Shown: positions 9,435 to 18,987 of the stretch, in pieces
How the letters are laid out: the number at the start of each line of letters is the position of its first letter
Numbering within the stretch: the first letter of the stretch is position 1
Assembly (NCBI RefSeq): GCF_900108185.1
Contig: NZ_FNVA01000002.1
Location: 62,001 to 126,000 of the forward strand
From: Bryocella elongata
GTDB lineage: Bacteria > Acidobacteriota > Terriglobia > Terriglobales > Acidobacteriaceae
Length of the DNA: 64,000 bases
Reading direction: 5' to 3'
Translations under genes and position numbers: made by a program
The notes under the pieces: generated by a model
What the model was told of the DNA's origin: nothing
The model's database searches: none
What the model saw: the letters and a program-made list of their open reading frames with translations, nothing else

Positions 9435-10094
9435 ATGGTCGGTTCAGGAATTCTGAAGGGTCTGGCGGAGACAGCCCGCAACTTCGTGGGCAGCTATGCC
9501 AGTGAAGAGCGGATGACGACCGTCGAGTATCCAGAGGAGAAGCTGCCACGCATTGAGGCCAGCCGCAACTTCCCCTTCCTCGTATTCGATGGCGATGACT
9601 GGCACGCAGGTATGCGCTGCGTCTCCTGCCAGATCTGCGAAAAGGAATGCCCGCCGAAGTGCATCTACATCGAGAAGAGCACCGATAAGAAGCCGGACGC
9701 CGTGGGCAAGCTGCAGAACTATCCGGCGCGCTTCGATATCGATATCTCGGTCTGCATGAGCTGCCAGATCTGCGTCGAGGTCTGCCCCTTCGACGCGATC
9801 AAGATGGACAACGCCTTCGAATACTTCGCTACCGATCGCTTCGGCGATCTTGTACTGGACAAGCAGAAGCTGTCGAGGTCCAACGAGTACTACCACCAGA
9901 TCCACCCGACCGAAGCCGCGAACGTGGATGCCGAACTCGCTGCGGCGCGCGCGAAGGCCGCACCCAAGCCTGCCGCTCCAGCCGCCGCCGCAGCAGCACC
10001 CGCAGTTGCGAAGCCTGCCGCTGCTCCTGAGGTGACGGCCAGCACAGCAAATAAGCCCGCTGCCAACGATCCTGCAAAGGAGAGCAATGGCTAG
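9435..10094 (+). CDS. nuoI: NADH-quinone oxidoreductase subunit I
   Basis: A 219-residue ferredoxin-like subunit carrying clusters N6a and N6b. Two complete CxxCxxCxxxCP motifs are present, CVSCQICEKECP and CMSCQICVEVCP. The ATG at 9435 is preferred because AGGGG lies nine bases upstream; a start at 9381 would add 18 residues without family similarity. After the second cluster domain comes a 60-residue alanine/proline/lysine-rich tail (from about residue 160), similar in composition to the NuoB tail. It overlaps nuoH by eight bases. Confidence 0.96.
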   Translation: MVGSGILKGLAETARNFVGSYASEERMTTVEYPEEKLPRIEASRNFPFLVFDGDDWHAGMRCVSCQICEKECPPKCIYIEKSTDKKPDAVGKLQNYPARFDIDISVCMSCQICVEVCPFDAIKMDNAFEYFATDRFGDLVLDKQKLSRSNEYYHQIHPTEAANVDAELAAARAKAAPKPAAPAAAAAAPAVAKPAAAPEVTASTANKPAANDPAKESNG

Positions 10095-11286
10095 TATGAA
10101 CACAGGAATCGTGGAGCAGGCAGACCAGATCTTCGTGGTGCTGAAGGGCGCGGTGGTGTCGCACCTTCCGACCATCCTGCAGCCGCTGGTTTCGGCCATC
10201 ATCTCGGTCATTGCGGTTGTTGCGGTCTTCGCTGGCCTCTTCGCGCTGACGACAGTCTTCGAGCGTAAAGGCCTCGGCCGCATGCAGAACCGCCTTGGGC
10301 CGAATCGCGTTGGCCCCTTCGGTTTCTTTCAGCCTGCCGCCGATGGCATCAAATCGCTGACCAAGGAAGATCTTGTGCCGCGCGCCGCCGACAAGATCGT
10401 CCACTTTCTTGCGCCGGTGGTTCTGGTTGCCGCATCATTCCTTGGCTACGCCGTACTGCCTGTCGGGCGCAACATGGTCGTCACCAACCTCGACGCCGGT
10501 GTGCTGTACTTCTTCGCTGCGGGTTCGATGGTGGAGCTTGGCGTCTTCATGGCGGGCTGGTCGAGCCACAGCAAATACTCGCTGCTCGGCGCGATGCGGG
10601 CCGTCGCGCAGATGATCAGCTACGAAGTGCCTCTGGTGCTGGCCTCGATCTCGGTCATCATGACTGCGGGCTCGCTGTCTACGGTCGATATCGTGGCGAA
10701 GCAGGCGCAGTACACCGGCACCATCGCCCACTGGTACGTGTTCACGCCGTGGGGCTTTGCGGGCTTCATCCTCTTCATGATCGCAGCGACAGCCGAGTCG
10801 AACCGCTGCCCGTTCGATCTGCCCGAAGGCGAGAGCGAGATCATCGCGGGCTACTTCATCGAGTACTCGGGCTTCAAGTTCGCGCTGTTCTTCGCGGGTG
10901 AGTACCTCGGCATGCTCGCCACGAGCGCGCTGGCAATCACGCTCTTCCTCGGCGGTTGGTCCGCACCGTTCTCGTTCCTCGCGTGGGTTCCTTCCTGGAT
11001 CTGGTTCTTCGCGAAGCTGCTCACGCTCATCTTCTGCTTCATCTGGGTGCGTGGCACGCTGCCTCGCCTGCGCATGGATCAGCTGATGGGTCTGGCCTGG
11101 AAGTTCATGCTACCCATGACGATCCTCAACCTTTTCGTAGCTGCAGCATGGCGCTTCGTGCCCGGGGGCCTGCCGGTGCGCTGGTTTGTCTGCGCGGCGA
11201 TGCTCGTGATTCCGTTCGCGCTGCTTAGCCGCGGCCTGCGCTCTGAGAAGAAGTTGCAGACCAGAACGTATCGGTTCGCGGAGTGA
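10087..11286 (+). CDS. nuoH: NADH-quinone oxidoreductase subunit H
   Basis: A 399-residue membrane subunit that connects the peripheral arm to the proton-pumping arm and forms part of the quinone tunnel. Typical stretches are RLGPNRVGPFGFFQPAADG with K-S-L-T-K-E-D (about residues 68-98) and NRCPFDLPEGESEIIAGY with the conserved glutamates near residue 245. Eight or nine membrane helices are predicted. The start lies inside the last codons of nuoI (8-base overlap). The next gene, nuoJ, begins five bases after the stop. Confidence 0.97.
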   Translation: MASMNTGIVEQADQIFVVLKGAVVSHLPTILQPLVSAIISVIAVVAVFAGLFALTTVFERKGLGRMQNRLGPNRVGPFGFFQPAADGIKSLTKEDLVPRAADKIVHFLAPVVLVAASFLGYAVLPVGRNMVVTNLDAGVLYFFAAGSMVELGVFMAGWSSHSKYSLLGAMRAVAQMISYEVPLVLASISVIMTAGSLSTVDIVAKQAQYTGTIAHWYVFTPWGFAGFILFMIAATAESNRCPFDLPEGESEIIAGYFIEYSGFKFALFFAGEYLGMLATSALAITLFLGGWSAPFSFLAWVPSWIWFFAKLLTLIFCFIWVRGTLPRLRMDQLMGLAWKFMLPMTILNLFVAAAWRFVPGGLPVRWFVCAAMLVIPFALLSRGLRSEKKLQTRTYRFAE

Positions 11287-11290
11287 TTCG

Positions 11291-11830
11291 ATGACGATCT
11301 TATTTCTCATCCTCGCGGTTCTGGCTATCGTTGGCGCTTCGGCAGCCATGGCGTTTCGCAGCGCGGTGCATGCCATCCTCGCACTGGCTCTGGCCTTCGT
11401 CAGCCTCGCGATTCTGTACCTTAGCCTCGATGCACAGTTCGTCGGTTTCACGCAGATTATCGTGTACGTCGGCGCCGTCGCGATCCTCGCGGTCTTCGCC
11501 ATCATGATGACGCGCAGCGACAGCGCCCATCACCACACTGAGGTCTTCTCGAAGAGCTGGCTCACGGGCCTCGTTCTTGCGGGTGGAGTCTTCACGGTGC
11601 TTGCATGGGCGGTGCTTGGCGACAAGACACAGCACGCGGCAGCAGACGCTCCTGCCCCGGTGACAACCGTCACCCAGATCGGTGAAGCGCTCATGCAGCG
11701 GTATGCCTTCCCGTTGGAGATCATGGGTCTGTTGCTGACGGCGGCGTTGATCGGCGCGGTGGTGCTGGCGATGCCGTTGCTCTCGAACAAGTCCGGAGCC
11801 AAGTCAGTAACGAAGGGAGACGCGCGATGA
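11291..11830 (+). CDS. nuoJ: NADH-quinone oxidoreductase subunit J
   Basis: A 179-residue membrane subunit with five predicted helices. The helix-3 motif with the pi-bulge tyrosine region is visible as [19 protein letters not shown] (about residues 55-74). The loop between helices 4 and 5 is alanine-rich. The last four bases overlap nuoK (ATGA), so NuoJ and NuoK are probably made in equal amounts, as expected for adjacent membrane subunits. Confidence 0.96.
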   Translation: MTILFLILAVLAIVGASAAMAFRSAVHAILALALAFVSLAILYLSLDAQFVGFTQIIVYVGAVAILAVFAIMMTRSDSAHHHTEVFSKSWLTGLVLAGGVFTVLAWAVLGDKTQHAAADAPAPVTTVTQIGEALMQRYAFPLEIMGLLLTAALIGAVVLAMPLLSNKSGAKSVTKGDAR

Positions 11831-12138
11831 CACCGTTGAACGGCTACCTGCTGCTCGCTGCGTTCCTGTTCTCCATCGGCCTGGCCGGGGCGCTCACGCG
11901 GCGCAACGCCATCCTGGTGCTCGCGGGCATTGAGCTCATGCTCAACGCCGCCAACCTCAACTTCATCGCCTTCTGGCGCTACGGGACACATCCCGAAGCG
12001 CTCACCGGAACGATGTTCGCCATCTTCTCGATCAGCATCGCCGCAGCGGAAGCTGCTGTGGGCCTCGGCCTGATCCTTGCTGTCTATCGCCACTTCAAGA
12101 CCACCGATCTCGATGAGATCGACTCGCTCAAGGGATAA
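11827..12138 (+). CDS. nuoK: NADH-quinone oxidoreductase subunit K
   Basis: A 103-residue, three-helix membrane subunit. The two essential membrane glutamates are present: one in [14 protein letters not shown] (residue 38 region) and one in [11 protein letters not shown] (about residue 74). The length agrees with the family (about 100). The start is coupled to the end of nuoJ. Only one nuoK is present in this operon although it has two nuoM genes. Confidence 0.97.
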   Translation: MTPLNGYLLLAAFLFSIGLAGALTRRNAILVLAGIELMLNAANLNFIAFWRYGTHPEALTGTMFAIFSISIAAAEAAVGLGLILAVYRHFKTTDLDEIDSLKG

Positions 12139-12159
12139 GCGAGCGGGACCGCACGCACG

Positions 12160-14259
12160 ATGACGAACACACCCTGGATCGTTCGATACCTCTGGCTGAT
12201 ACCCGCGCTGCCGCTGCTGGCAGGCGGGCTCATCGCCCTCGCCAAGCAGCGGCACCGCAGCTTCGCCGCCGCGGCCGCCATCGGCTCCATGGTGGTGGCC
12301 TTTCTGCTATCGATAGCAGCCTTCCTCGAGGCGCTGGGACACCCGGACGTGAAGCAGTTCTTCAACGTGCCGTGGTTCCAGGTCGGCAGCGATGTCCTCA
12401 AGCTCGGCTGGATGCTGGATCCGCTGACCGCAGTGATGCTGGTGATGGTCACCTTGGTCGGCACGCTGATTTTCATCTACTCTACCGGCTACATGCATGA
12501 GGACGAGAACTTCGCGCGGTTCTTCTGCTTCCTCGCGCTCTTCGCCGGCGCCATGCTGGGCGTGGTCCTCTCGAACTCCCTGCTGCTGCTCTTCATGTGC
12601 TGGGAGATCATGGGCCTCACGTCGTACCTGCTCATCGGCTTCTGGTTCTTCAAGCCGAGCGCAGCGGCCGCCGCGAAGAAGGCCTTCCTGGTCACCCGCA
12701 TCGGTGACCTCGGCTTCTTCCTTGGTATGTCCTGGCTCTACGCCCACACCGGCACGCTGCTCTTCTACGATGGCGGCGCCGGCTGCCTCGAGCACTCTGC
12801 GATCGCTTCGCTGGTCGCACACACCACCGCTTTCGGTTGGCCGCTGGCGACGATGATCACCCTGCTGTTGTTTTGCGGTGCCGTGGGCAAGAGCGGACAG
12901 CTTCCGCTGCATGTATGGCTCCCTGATGCGATGGAAGGCCCCACGCCGGTCTCCGCGCTCATTCATGCGGCAACGATGGTGGCTGCGGGTGTCTTCCTGA
13001 TGGCCAGGATCTACCCCATCGCCAGCGCGCATGCGTTGCCCATGCCGGAACTTACACCGACGCTCGCGCTCGAAGTGGTCACCTGGGCCGGTGCGCTGAC
13101 GGCAGTCTTCGGTTCACTATGTGCGGTGGCACAGTTTGATGTGAAGCGCATCCTAGCCTATTCGACGGTTGCGCAGCTCGGCTACATGATGATGGGTATT
13201 GGCGTCGGCGGTGTTTCCGTTGGCATGTTCCACCTCATCACGCATGCGTTCTTCAAAGCGCTCTTGTTCCTCGGAGCGGGCTCGGTGATTCATGGTTGTG
13301 ACGGCGAGCAGGACATCCGCAAGATGGGCGGCCTGCGTGGGTACATGAAGATCACGTTCTACGCCTATGCCGCGGGCACGCTGGCGCTTTGTGGTTTCCC
13401 GCTGTTCTCGGGGTTCTGGTCGAAGGATGAGATTCTCGGCGCGGCCTTCGTCTGGAGCATCTCGCGCATCCCGTTCTACCTCGGCGCCTTCGGTGCGCTG
13501 CTCACTGCCTTCTATATGACGCGGCAGATCGCATACGTCTTCGCCGGGCCGCTGCGGCTCTCGCAGTCAGAGATGGCGGTTGCAATCCACGCAACGCATC
13601 ACGATGGCGCGGACCACAAGCGTCATCCGCATGAGAGCCCGCTGGTGATGATCGTCCCGCTGATCCTGCTGGCGTTCTTCGCGGTGTTCCTCGGCTTCGC
13701 TGGCACGGCGGCATGGCCCTGGTTCCAGAGCTTCCTCGATGGCGGTTCCGCGACTTTGAGCTTTGCGGCTTTCACGCATGCGCTTCCGCTGATGCTGGTT
13801 TCGATTGCGCTGGTCTTCCTCGGCATCGGGATTGGCTGGGCGATCTATCATCGCCGCCGCATCACGGTGGCTGCCGAGGCCGATCGTCTGCAGCAGGCAC
13901 AGCCTCAACTCTTCGCATTGCTTCAGAACGCCTTCTACATCGAACCGTTCTATCGAGCGACGCTGGTTAAGCTCAGTGACTTCCTCGCCGTGCTGGCCGA
14001 TCTCTTCGATCGGTTCCTTTGGGGCGGCCTCGTGAAGGTGGTCTCCATGATCACGGTGGGGATAGCACACCTGGATAGCTTCATCGATTCGAACGGCATC
14101 AACGCTGGCTTCGACGAGGGCTGCGAGGTGGTCTCCTCGGGAGGTAAGCTTGGCTCGATGCTGGAGGCTGGCAGGGTGCAAGGCTATCTTCGCGCTATTG
14201 GCGCAGCGTTGATCGTGCTAGGCGCATTCCTGCTGTGGACGATTGGGAGGCGCGCATGA
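12160..14259 (+). CDS. nuoL: NADH-quinone oxidoreductase subunit L
   Basis: A 699-residue antiporter-like subunit at the distal end of the membrane arm. Canonical segments include WEIMGLTSYLLIGFWF (pump glutamate), GKSGQLPLHVWLPDAMEGPT with the conserved lysine, VSALIHAATMVAAGVFLMAR, and HAFFKALLFLGAGS. It ends with the long lateral helix and a final membrane anchor (residues about 600-699). At 699 residues it is some 85 longer than E. coli NuoL (613); part of the excess is a histidine-rich loop (HATHHDGADHKRHPHES, near 470-490). A longer NuoL would be needed to span an extra NuoM. Its stop overlaps nuoM by four bases. Confidence 0.97.
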   Translation: MTNTPWIVRYLWLIPALPLLAGGLIALAKQRHRSFAAAAAIGSMVVAFLLSIAAFLEALGHPDVKQFFNVPWFQVGSDVLKLGWMLDPLTAVMLVMVTLVGTLIFIYSTGYMHEDENFARFFCFLALFAGAMLGVVLSNSLLLLFMCWEIMGLTSYLLIGFWFFKPSAAAAAKKAFLVTRIGDLGFFLGMSWLYAHTGTLLFYDGGAGCLEHSAIASLVAHTTAFGWPLATMITLLLFCGAVGKSGQLPLHVWLPDAMEGPTPVSALIHAATMVAAGVFLMARIYPIASAHALPMPELTPTLALEVVTWAGALTAVFGSLCAVAQFDVKRILAYSTVAQLGYMMMGIGVGGVSVGMFHLITHAFFKALLFLGAGSVIHGCDGEQDIRKMGGLRGYMKITFYAYAAGTLALCGFPLFSGFWSKDEILGAAFVWSISRIPFYLGAFGALLTAFYMTRQIAYVFAGPLRLSQSEMAVAIHATHHDGADHKRHPHESPLVMIVPLILLAFFAVFLGFAGTAAWPWFQSFLDGGSATLSFAAFTHALPLMLVSIALVFLGIGIGWAIYHRRRITVAAEADRLQQAQPQLFALLQNAFYIEPFYRATLVKLSDFLAVLADLFDRFLWGGLVKVVSMITVGIAHLDSFIDSNGINAGFDEGCEVVSSGGKLGSMLEAGRVQGYLRAIGAALIVLGAFLLWTIGRRA

Positions 14260-15812
14260 ACACCTCCTTCCCCTGGCTCAGCTTCTTCACGGCAATCCCT
14301 GTAATCGGCGCGATCATTACGCTGCTCGCAGGCCGACGCAGGAACTCCGCGCGTTGGATCGCAGTGGTCTTCGGCGCGATCTCCCTTGTCGGCGTCCTGT
14401 GCCTCTGGCACGGCTTCGACGCGAGTTCGGGCGCGCTACAGTTTGAAGAGCGCCACGTCTGGGTACCGGTGCTGAACATCGAGTATCGTCTCGCCATTGA
14501 TGGTCTTGGCCTGCTGATGCTGTTGCTTAGCGCCATTGTGACGCTGCTGGGCATGGGCGCGTCATGGAAGATCTCGGATCGCGTGCCGCTCTACTACGCT
14601 CTCGTGCTCCTGCTCGAAGCTTGTCTCTTCGGCGCGTTCACGGCGCTGAACTTCGTGCACTGGTTCACGTTCTGGGAGCTCAGCCTCGTTCCAGCGTTCT
14701 TCCTCATCAAGCTTTGGGGTGGCACGCGTCGCTCCACCGCAGCGACACAGTTCCTCGTGTACACGATGGTGGGAAGCGTCGCCATGTTGCTCACCTTCCT
14801 GGCGCTCTATCTCGGAACAGGGCAGTTCGACTTCACGGCACTCGCGCAACTGGCACAGTCCGGCTCGTTGATGCCGCAGACCTTTGCTGCGCTGCATATC
14901 CAGCACTTCACGCTGCACGGCTTCGGCATGTTGCTTTTCGCTGGAGCCTTCCTCGGCTTCGCGGTGAAGGTGCCCATCATGCCCTTCCACACGTGGTTGC
15001 CCGAGGCGTACAGCGAGGCCCCGAGCGGAACGACCGCGCTGCTCACCGGCGCAATGTCGAAGATGGGGCTGTATGGCTTCCTCCGCGTGCTGCTGCCGAT
15101 CTTCGGCGTGCAGATGCAGAGCGCACACACGCTGCTACTGTGGATGGCCGCGATCACCATCGTCTCGTCGGGCTTCGCGGCGCTCGCGCAGAAGGATCTC
15201 AAGCGCATCTTCGCGTACTCGTCGATCAACCATCTCGCGTATTGCCTGCTCGCGATCTTCGCGGTGGCTGGCGCGGGTGGATTGAATCCCGCAAATGTCG
15301 CACAGCAGCAGGCTGCACTCAGCGGTGTGTTGTTCCAGATGTTCAACCACGGCCTCACGGCCGCGACGATCTTCTGGTTCATCGCCCTGATCGAGAGCCG
15401 CAGTGATGGGCTCCGTGGTCTTAGGGACTTCGGCGGTCTGCGCAAGGTTGCGCCGGTCTTCGCGGGCCTGATGGGCATCGCGTTGTTTTCCTCGCTGGGT
15501 CTGCCAGGCCTCAACGGTTTCGTGGGTGAGTTCCTGATCTTCCGCGGCTCATTCCCACTGGCCATCGCCGCCACCTCGGTTGCAGTACTTGGACTGCTGC
15601 TGACCGCGATGTTCATCCTCAATGTGATTCAGCACGTCTTTGCCGGGCCGCTTGCACCCCAGTGGTCGAGCTTCCCGGATCTCTCCCGCAACGAGCGCAT
15701 GGCACTGGCTCCTGCAATCGCTTTGATGTTCCTGCTCGGGCTGGTCCCGCAGCTTATCCTTGGCCCGCTTCACGGCACCATCATCGCGATGGTGCAACAA
15801 CTGAAGTTTTAG
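14256..15812 (+). CDS. nuoM: NADH-quinone oxidoreductase subunit M (first copy)
   Basis: A 518-residue antiporter-like subunit with 14 predicted helices. The ATG at 14256 overlaps the nuoL stop (ATGA) and has GGGAGG about five bases upstream. Pump residues appear conserved: the helix-5 glutamate in FWELSLVPAFFLIKLWGG, the helix-7 lysine in FHTWLPEAYSEAPSG and TGAMSKMGLYGFLR, and the helix-12 glutamate in NGFVGEFLIFRG. It is followed 24 bases later by a second nuoM-type gene, so this operon encodes four antiporter-like subunits (L, M, M, N) rather than three. Confidence 0.95.
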   Translation: MNTSFPWLSFFTAIPVIGAIITLLAGRRRNSARWIAVVFGAISLVGVLCLWHGFDASSGALQFEERHVWVPVLNIEYRLAIDGLGLLMLLLSAIVTLLGMGASWKISDRVPLYYALVLLLEACLFGAFTALNFVHWFTFWELSLVPAFFLIKLWGGTRRSTAATQFLVYTMVGSVAMLLTFLALYLGTGQFDFTALAQLAQSGSLMPQTFAALHIQHFTLHGFGMLLFAGAFLGFAVKVPIMPFHTWLPEAYSEAPSGTTALLTGAMSKMGLYGFLRVLLPIFGVQMQSAHTLLLWMAAITIVSSGFAALAQKDLKRIFAYSSINHLAYCLLAIFAVAGAGGLNPANVAQQQAALSGVLFQMFNHGLTAATIFWFIALIESRSDGLRGLRDFGGLRKVAPVFAGLMGIALFSSLGLPGLNGFVGEFLIFRGSFPLAIAATSVAVLGLLLTAMFILNVIQHVFAGPLAPQWSSFPDLSRNERMALAPAIALMFLLGLVPQLILGPLHGTIIAMVQQLKF

Positions 15813-15836
15813 TAAGTCCTCACCGGTCTCGTACGC

Positions 15837-17360
15837 ATGCTCGCCTGGACGATCTACATCTCGATGGGTGCCGCCGCCCTCCTGCTTCTTTTGCCGCGGC
15901 GAAGCGCGCAAGCTGCGCGTGTGGTCGCGCTGGCTGCGGCGATCGGCGGCTTCGTGGTCGCTCTGCTGGGCTTTCTCGCGCAACGGCCGGGTGAGACAGT
16001 CACCGTTGTCCGGGTGCCGTGGGTCCCAACGCTGGGCATCGAGTACCATCTCGCTGCCGATGGCATCAGTGCGAGCCTCGTATTGCTGACCGGCGTCGTT
16101 GCCATCACCGGTGTGCTCTTTAGCTGGAACATCGAAGAACGAGCGAAGGAGTTCTTCGCGTTCTTCCTGCTGCTGATCGGCTCGGTCTACGGCGTCTTCC
16201 TGAGCTGGGATCTCTTCCTGCTCTTCGTCTTCTACGAGATCGTCATCATCCCGAAGTACTTCCTCATCACCATCTGGGGAAGCACGCGGAAAGAGTATGG
16301 CGCGATGAAGCTGGCGATCTACTCCTTCGTCGGCAGCGCGATGGTGCTCGTCGGATTGATCGCTGCCTATGTCGTCGCCGGGGAGCATTCGCTCTCGCTC
16401 GACGTGCTCGCCGGCCACTACTTCCCGCAGCACTTCCAGATGTGGGCGTTCCCGCTGGTCTTTGTGGGCTTCGCGATTCTTGCCGGCCTGTGGCCTTTTC
16501 ACACCTGGGCCCCCACCGGCCACGTCGCTGCTCCCACTGCGGCTTCCATGCTCCTCGCAGGCGTGGTGATGAAGCTCGGAGCTTATGGCTGCCTGCGCGT
16601 TGCTATGACGCTGTTCCCGCTGGGCATGGCTCCGTGGGGCTTCCACTTCCTCGGCTTCGGGTCATGGCGCGATGTCTTCAGCATCCTCGCCGTGATCGGC
16701 ATCGTATACGGCGCGACCGTGGCGATGGTGCAGAAGGACTTCAAGTTCGTCATTGGCTACTCTTCGGTAAGCCACATGGGCTTCATCACGTTGGGCCTCA
16801 TGACGCTGAACCTCACCGGCGTCACCGGCGCGGTGATGCAGATGATCTCGCATGGCCTGCTCGCGGGACTGCTCTTCGCCGTCGTGGGCCGCATGGTCTA
16901 TGCACGCACGCATACACGGGAGTTTTCCAAACTCGGACCGATGCACCTAAACAAGGTGATCCCGTTTGCTGCCGTGACGTTCATCATCGCCGGTATGGCG
17001 AGCATGGGCCTGCCAGGGTTCAGCGGTTTTATTGCTGAGATGATGATCCTACTCGGCGCATGGAAGGCGTTCCCGATGCTCGCGGCTTTGACCGGCGTGG
17101 GCATTGTGCTCGGTGTGGTGTACGTGTGGCGCGCGATGCAGAAGGCATTCTTTGCGGGTGATTCCCAAGGCGCTACGCAGCCGCCGGGTGAGTATCATGA
17201 GCCGATTCCCCCGATCACGCTGCCGGAGAAGCTCGCTGCAGGCATCCTTATCGCCTCAAGCATCTGCGTTGGTGTTTATCCGCAATTTCTGCTGCGCGTC
17301 ATCCAGCCGGCACTGAACTCACCGCTCTTCGCGGCACTGCACAACGGAGGCTGGCAATGA
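15837..17360 (+). CDS. nuoM2: NADH-quinone oxidoreductase subunit M (second copy)
   Basis: A 507-residue NuoM paralogue. It shares the family layout of 14 helices but differs from the preceding NuoM throughout, so it is not a recent tandem duplication. Pump residues are again present: FYEIVIIPKYFLITIWGS (glutamate), FHTWAPTGHVAAPTAAS and AGVVMKLGAYGCLRV (lysines), SGFIAEMMILLGAW (glutamate). The stop overlaps nuoN by four bases, so it is embedded in the operon and not an insertion. Two NuoM subunits per operon is the hallmark of the so-called 2M complex I. Confidence 0.93.
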   Translation: MLAWTIYISMGAAALLLLLPRRSAQAARVVALAAAIGGFVVALLGFLAQRPGETVTVVRVPWVPTLGIEYHLAADGISASLVLLTGVVAITGVLFSWNIEERAKEFFAFFLLLIGSVYGVFLSWDLFLLFVFYEIVIIPKYFLITIWGSTRKEYGAMKLAIYSFVGSAMVLVGLIAAYVVAGEHSLSLDVLAGHYFPQHFQMWAFPLVFVGFAILAGLWPFHTWAPTGHVAAPTAASMLLAGVVMKLGAYGCLRVAMTLFPLGMAPWGFHFLGFGSWRDVFSILAVIGIVYGATVAMVQKDFKFVIGYSSVSHMGFITLGLMTLNLTGVTGAVMQMISHGLLAGLLFAVVGRMVYARTHTREFSKLGPMHLNKVIPFAAVTFIIAGMASMGLPGFSGFIAEMMILLGAWKAFPMLAALTGVGIVLGVVYVWRAMQKAFFAGDSQGATQPPGEYHEPIPPITLPEKLAAGILIASSICVGVYPQFLLRVIQPALNSPLFAALHNGGWQ

Positions 17361-18829
17361 TCGCGACTCCGTTCCTCGACCTGCTGCATCTCGCGTGGCC
17401 CGAGCTGTTTCTGGACATCACAGCGCTAGTGGTTGTAGCGCTTGACCTGCTCGTCCTGCGTCGGCGATCTGTAGCCCTGCGCTTCAGCTTTGCCGCGGCC
17501 TTTACGGCGCTGGGCTGTGCGATTGCCATCATCGCAATCCTCACGCGCCCGATCGACGGTGGCGTCTTCGGTGGCATCCTTGTGGGGTCGCCGCTGATCA
17601 GGACCGTGCAGGTGCTCATCCTGCTGGTCACGATCGCTTGTGCGTTGATCAGCACACGCTCGGACTTCACCGAGCATGTCGGCGAGTTCTTCCTCCTGTT
17701 GTTGCTTGCGACCGAAGGCGCCCTCACGCTGGTTGCGACGACGGACCTGCTGGTCATCTTCGTGTCGCTCGAGTTGCTCAGTCTTTCGCTTTACGCAATG
17801 GCCGCGGCGGATAAGCGAAGCAAGCGTGCGGCAGAGGCCGGTCTCAAGTATTTCCTCTTCGGCGGCATGTCGGCGGCGTTTCTGCTGTTCGGCTTCAGCC
17901 TGCTTTATGGCGCCACGGGCTCGACGAGTTTGCCGGTGATCGCCTCGAGCCTGCATACGCTCACTCCGCTTGTCGCGATCGCCATCGTGATGACGGCCAT
18001 CGGCTTCGGCTTCAAGGTTGCCGCCGCGCCGCTGCACTTCTGGGCTCCGGATGTCTACCAGAGCGCACCTGCACCAGCAGCAGCGTTCATCGCCTCTGTC
18101 TCCAAGATCGCCAGCTTCTTCGTCTTTTTCGAGTTGCTGCACGCCGCACTCGGTCCCGTAGCGGGCAGCGCAGCGTGGGGGCACTTCGGCGCGGGCTGGT
18201 CGCCAGTGATCGCTGTGCTCGCGGCATGCTCCATGGTGCTGGGCAACCTGACGGCGCTGGTGCAGACCAGTGTTCGCCGCTTGCTCGCGTATTCCGCAAT
18301 CGCGCACGCGGGTTACATGCTGGTCGCGATGATCGCGGGCACGCCGGAGAGCCTGGCCGCGCTGCTCTATTACGTCTTCACGTATGCGCTGACGACTGTC
18401 GGGATCTTCGCACTCGTCGCCATCGTGGAGCGCAATGTTGGAAGCGACTCGCTGTCGAGCTTCAATGGGCTGGTCCGCCGTGCGCCGTTCCTCGCGATCT
18501 GCTTGTTCATCTTCTTCCTATCCCTTGCGGGCATACCGCCGCTCTCTGGCTTCTTCGCGAAGTTCTTCCTGTTCACCGCGGCCCTCGCCTCGCCGGGCGG
18601 ACTCGGATTGTTGTGGCTTGTCATACTGGCCATCGCGATGAGCGCGGTATCGCTCTTCTACTATCTGCAGGTGCTCAAGAGGGCGTTCGTGACACCAGCA
18701 GAGGAAGGCGCGCCGGAGTTCGAGGTCCCATGGTTCACGCAGGCCGTGATCGGCGTGCTGGCACTCCTTACGCTGCTGTTCGGCTGCGCTCCGAATCTGC
18801 TGCTGAGCTGGTTCGAGCACATGATGTAA
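17357..18829 (+). CDS. nuoN: NADH-quinone oxidoreductase subunit N
   Basis: A 490-residue antiporter-like subunit next to NuoK in the membrane arm. Typical segments are VSLELLSLSLYAMAA (glutamate), GFKVAAAPLHFWAPDVYQ, SVSKIASFFVFFELL with the pump lysine, and GIPPLSGFFAKFFLF, where NuoN carries lysine in place of glutamate on helix 12. It is the last nuo gene; the next gene starts 158 bases downstream with its own ribosome binding site, and no strong terminator is seen in that gap. Confidence 0.96.
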   Translation: MIATPFLDLLHLAWPELFLDITALVVVALDLLVLRRRSVALRFSFAAAFTALGCAIAIIAILTRPIDGGVFGGILVGSPLIRTVQVLILLVTIACALISTRSDFTEHVGEFFLLLLLATEGALTLVATTDLLVIFVSLELLSLSLYAMAAADKRSKRAAEAGLKYFLFGGMSAAFLLFGFSLLYGATGSTSLPVIASSLHTLTPLVAIAIVMTAIGFGFKVAAAPLHFWAPDVYQSAPAPAAAFIASVSKIASFFVFFELLHAALGPVAGSAAWGHFGAGWSPVIAVLAACSMVLGNLTALVQTSVRRLLAYSAIAHAGYMLVAMIAGTPESLAALLYYVFTYALTTVGIFALVAIVERNVGSDSLSSFNGLVRRAPFLAICLFIFFLSLAGIPPLSGFFAKFFLFTAALASPGGLGLLWLVILAIAMSAVSLFYYLQVLKRAFVTPAEEGAPEFEVPWFTQAVIGVLALLTLLFGCAPNLLLSWFEHMM

Positions 18830-18987
18830 GTGCGCTTGAAGTGGCGCACCAAAGATCGTGAGCCTGCTGTTCCCAACGCTGCGGAGGCTCTGCTAGACTG
18901 GGCCGCCTTACAGGTCGCGAGCACCGTGGGACGCTCGCACACCTCATCCGTTCAAGGTTCATCCACTGGAGAGAAGGAGACTCGCGC

